A stretch of 6,726 nucleotides of DNA from Lachnoclostridium sp. UBA3320 (lineage in GTDB: Bacteria > Bacillota > Clostridia > Lachnospirales > Lachnospiraceae): NCBI GenBank assembly GCA_002361175.1, contig DESG01000136.1, forward strand, positions 1 to 6,726, written 5' to 3'. Positions 5,414 through 6,726 of the stretch are shown piece after piece. Within the stretch, counting starts at the first letter, position 1. Each line of letters begins with the position of its first letter. The translations under genes were made by a program, and so were the position numbers. The notes under the pieces are model-generated. The model ran no database searches. It was given only the letters and a program-made list of their open reading frames with translations, and was not told where the DNA came from.

Positions 5414-5678
5414 ATAATTTATTCACCTAGATGCCAGATATCTTTATTATATTCCATAATTGTACGGTCTGAAGAGAAGAAACCTGCTTTGCTGATATTT
5501 ATTAAACTTCTTTTTGTCCATTCCAGCGGATTTAGGGCATAGTCTGCTATTGCCTGTTCTTTGCGGACTACATATGCATTAAAGTCTGGCAGTGTCTGGA
5601 ACCAGTCTTTATTTATAAGTTCATTCTGAAGGCGATTTAACCTTTCCTGTGAACCACAATTTATCATAGCTTCACTGG
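5414..5678. repeat. Direct repeat partner: glgP 3' end, copy in the intact gene
   Basis: This matches 3325-3589 at about 97% by eye and in the same orientation, starting 5 bases past the stop codon side of the gene. The two copies diverge abruptly beyond ATAATTT at 5414 and 3325, which marks the edge of the duplicated unit. The offset between the copies is 2089 bases. Confidence 0.9.
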
Positions 5679-6726
5679 TAAGAAAATCAACTGCTCTTTT
5701 AATATTAGCATCGACCTCATACCACTCTTTTGCGCAGTAATCACCGTTGTTGTATCTACGGATAACTTGGTTGCTGCTCTGTCCAAAAATATATATATTT
5801 TCGTTGCCTACTGCTTCTGCTATCTCTACATTAGCTCCATCAAGTGTACCAAGTGTTAAAGCACCGTTGAGCATAAATTTCATATTGCCTGTGCCTGACG
5901 CTTCTTTAGATGCAAGGCTAATCTGTTCAGAGAGGTCACACGCTGGAATCATCTTTTCTGCTGCTGTGACGTTGTAGTTTTCAATAAATACAATTTGAAG
6001 CCATTTAGAAACTTCTGGGTCATTTGCAATTACCTTTGACAATGTTAAAAGTGCATGAATAATATCTTTTGCTATTATATATGCTGGTGCAGCTTTTGCT
6101 CCGAAAATTGCTGTAATAGGTGTTTTTGGAGTATGTCCTGCCTTGATTTCAAAGTACTGGTGAATTAGGTATAACATATTTAATTGCTGGCGTTTGTACT
6201 CATGTAGACGTTTTGACTGAATCATAAACATACTATCTGGATTGATGGTAATGTTTTGAGTATGTTTTAGCCATTCTGCAAGTGCTTTTTTATTATTATA
6301 TTTAATATCTGAAAGCTTTTTTAAAACTTTTTCGTCATCTACAAAATCTGTGAGTTTCTCAAGTTTAGATGCGTCTTTCTTAAATTCTTGTCCTATAAGT
6401 TCTTCAATAAGTTTTGTCAGTTCTGGGTTACATTTTAAAAGCCAGCGGCGGAATGTGATACCATTTGTTTTGTTATTGAATTTTTCAGGGTATAACCTGT
6501 AAAATTGATTAAGTTCACTGTTTTTTAATATCTCTGTATGAAGTGCTGCAACTCCATTTGTACTGTTGGTAAAATGAATATCCATATTAGCCATATGAAC
6601 AGTCTGGTTATCATCAATAATTGCTGCCAAGTTATCTTCTGTCCTCTCACGTGCAACTTTGTCAAGTTTTTCAATTATTGGCACAAGTTGTGGCACTACT
6701 GTTTCTAAATAGTGCTTTGGCCATTT
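5419..6726 (-). CDS. glgP: Glycogen phosphorylase, C-terminal part (5' end beyond window)
   Basis: GlgP (GT35) releases glucose 1-phosphate from the non-reducing ends of glycogen using pyridoxal phosphate; it is cytosolic. The frame is open to the window edge and starts here at KWPKHYLETV, so an internal GTG at 6696 is not the start. Some 435 codons are visible. Family blocks: STNGVAALHTEILK, PEKFNNKTNGITFRRWLL, QSKRLHEYKRQQLN, GAKAAPAYIIAKDIIH, ENYNVTAAEKMIPACDLSEQ, then EASGTGNMKFMLNGALTLG, whose Lys is the pyridoxal-phosphate attachment residue, and GANVEI. The C-terminus NKDIWHLGE is normal. No disruption is seen, so it is probably the working copy, although its 5' part is not visible. 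It lies upstream of the AAA-ATPase gene and of its own decayed duplicate. Confidence 0.95.
   Translation of the reverse strand, partial: KWPKHYLETVVPQLVPIIEKLDKVARERTEDNLAAIIDDNQTVHMANMDIHFTNSTNGVAALHTEILKNSELNQFYRLYPEKFNNKTNGITFRRWLLKCNPELTKLIEELIGQEFKKDASKLEKLTDFVDDEKVLKKLSDIKYNNKKALAEWLKHTQNITINPDSMFMIQSKRLHEYKRQQLNMLYLIHQYFEIKAGHTPKTPITAIFGAKAAPAYIIAKDIIHALLTLSKVIANDPEVSKWLQIVFIENYNVTAAEKMIPACDLSEQISLASKEASGTGNMKFMLNGALTLGTLDGANVEIAEAVGNENIYIFGQSSNQVIRRYNNGDYCAKEWYEVDANIKRAVDFLTSEAMINCGSQERLNRLQNELINKDWFQTLPDFNAYVVRKEQAIADYALNPLEWTKRSLINISKAGFFSSDRTIMEYNKDIWHLGE

Noticed and set aside
5398..5414. 6-bp inverted repeat GAATAT/ATATTC just after the intact glgP as a terminator
   Set aside because: The stem is short and A-T only, with no U-run after it on the minus strand.
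1..6726. CRISPR array, tRNA or rRNA genes, complete insertion sequence
   Set aside because: No regularly spaced short repeats, cloverleaf-like sequence, rRNA-like sequence or transposase gene was recognised on either strand.

Overview
The window is AT-rich DNA in which every supported gene lies on the minus strand. Gene content and protein style suggest a low-GC Firmicute, most likely a gut or rumen Lachnospiraceae relative of Roseburia, Eubacterium or Butyrivibrio. The pointers are a Lachnospiraceae-type glycogen phosphorylase, an AAA-ATPase/PD-(D/E)XK family gene that is common in such genomes, and sigma-A style promoters. This taxonomic call is inference from recognised proteins, not from a marker gene.

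In the direction of transcription (6726 down to 1) there are three blocks. Block 1 (6726-3330) is a decayed duplication. The 3' two-thirds of an apparently intact glgP (glycogen phosphorylase) enters from the window edge. It is followed by an AAA-ATPase gene whose C-terminal nuclease-like domain has been deleted, with the last 16 codons of the lost ending still readable in another frame. Directly behind that sits a second, heavily deleted glgP copy. Its shared segments are about 97% identical to the first copy by eye, but it carries three internal deletions, one frameshifting and two exactly in frame (567 and 369 bp).

Block 2 (3291-2554) is a compact type II toxin-antitoxin operon: a full-consensus promoter (TTGACA, 17 bp, TATAAT), a Phd/YefM-like antitoxin and a YoeB/Txe-like mRNA interferase that overlaps it by 8 bp. 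Terminator-like hairpins lie on both sides.

Block 3 (2278-1) begins with a gene-free AT-rich stretch that holds a long imperfect hairpin, then a good promoter and a 21-bp palindrome. These precede a tyrosine-recombinase-like gene that has lost most catalytic residues. That gene is followed with zero spacing by a WecG/TagA/CpsF glycosyltransferase, then by the start of an acyltransferase-3 membrane protein. This looks like the head of a cell-surface polysaccharide operon, with the recombinase-like protein as its first gene.

The points most worth following up are the catalytically degenerate recombinase leading a polysaccharide operon, and the deletion-riddled AAA/glgP region, where an original gene end can still be read across a frameshift.
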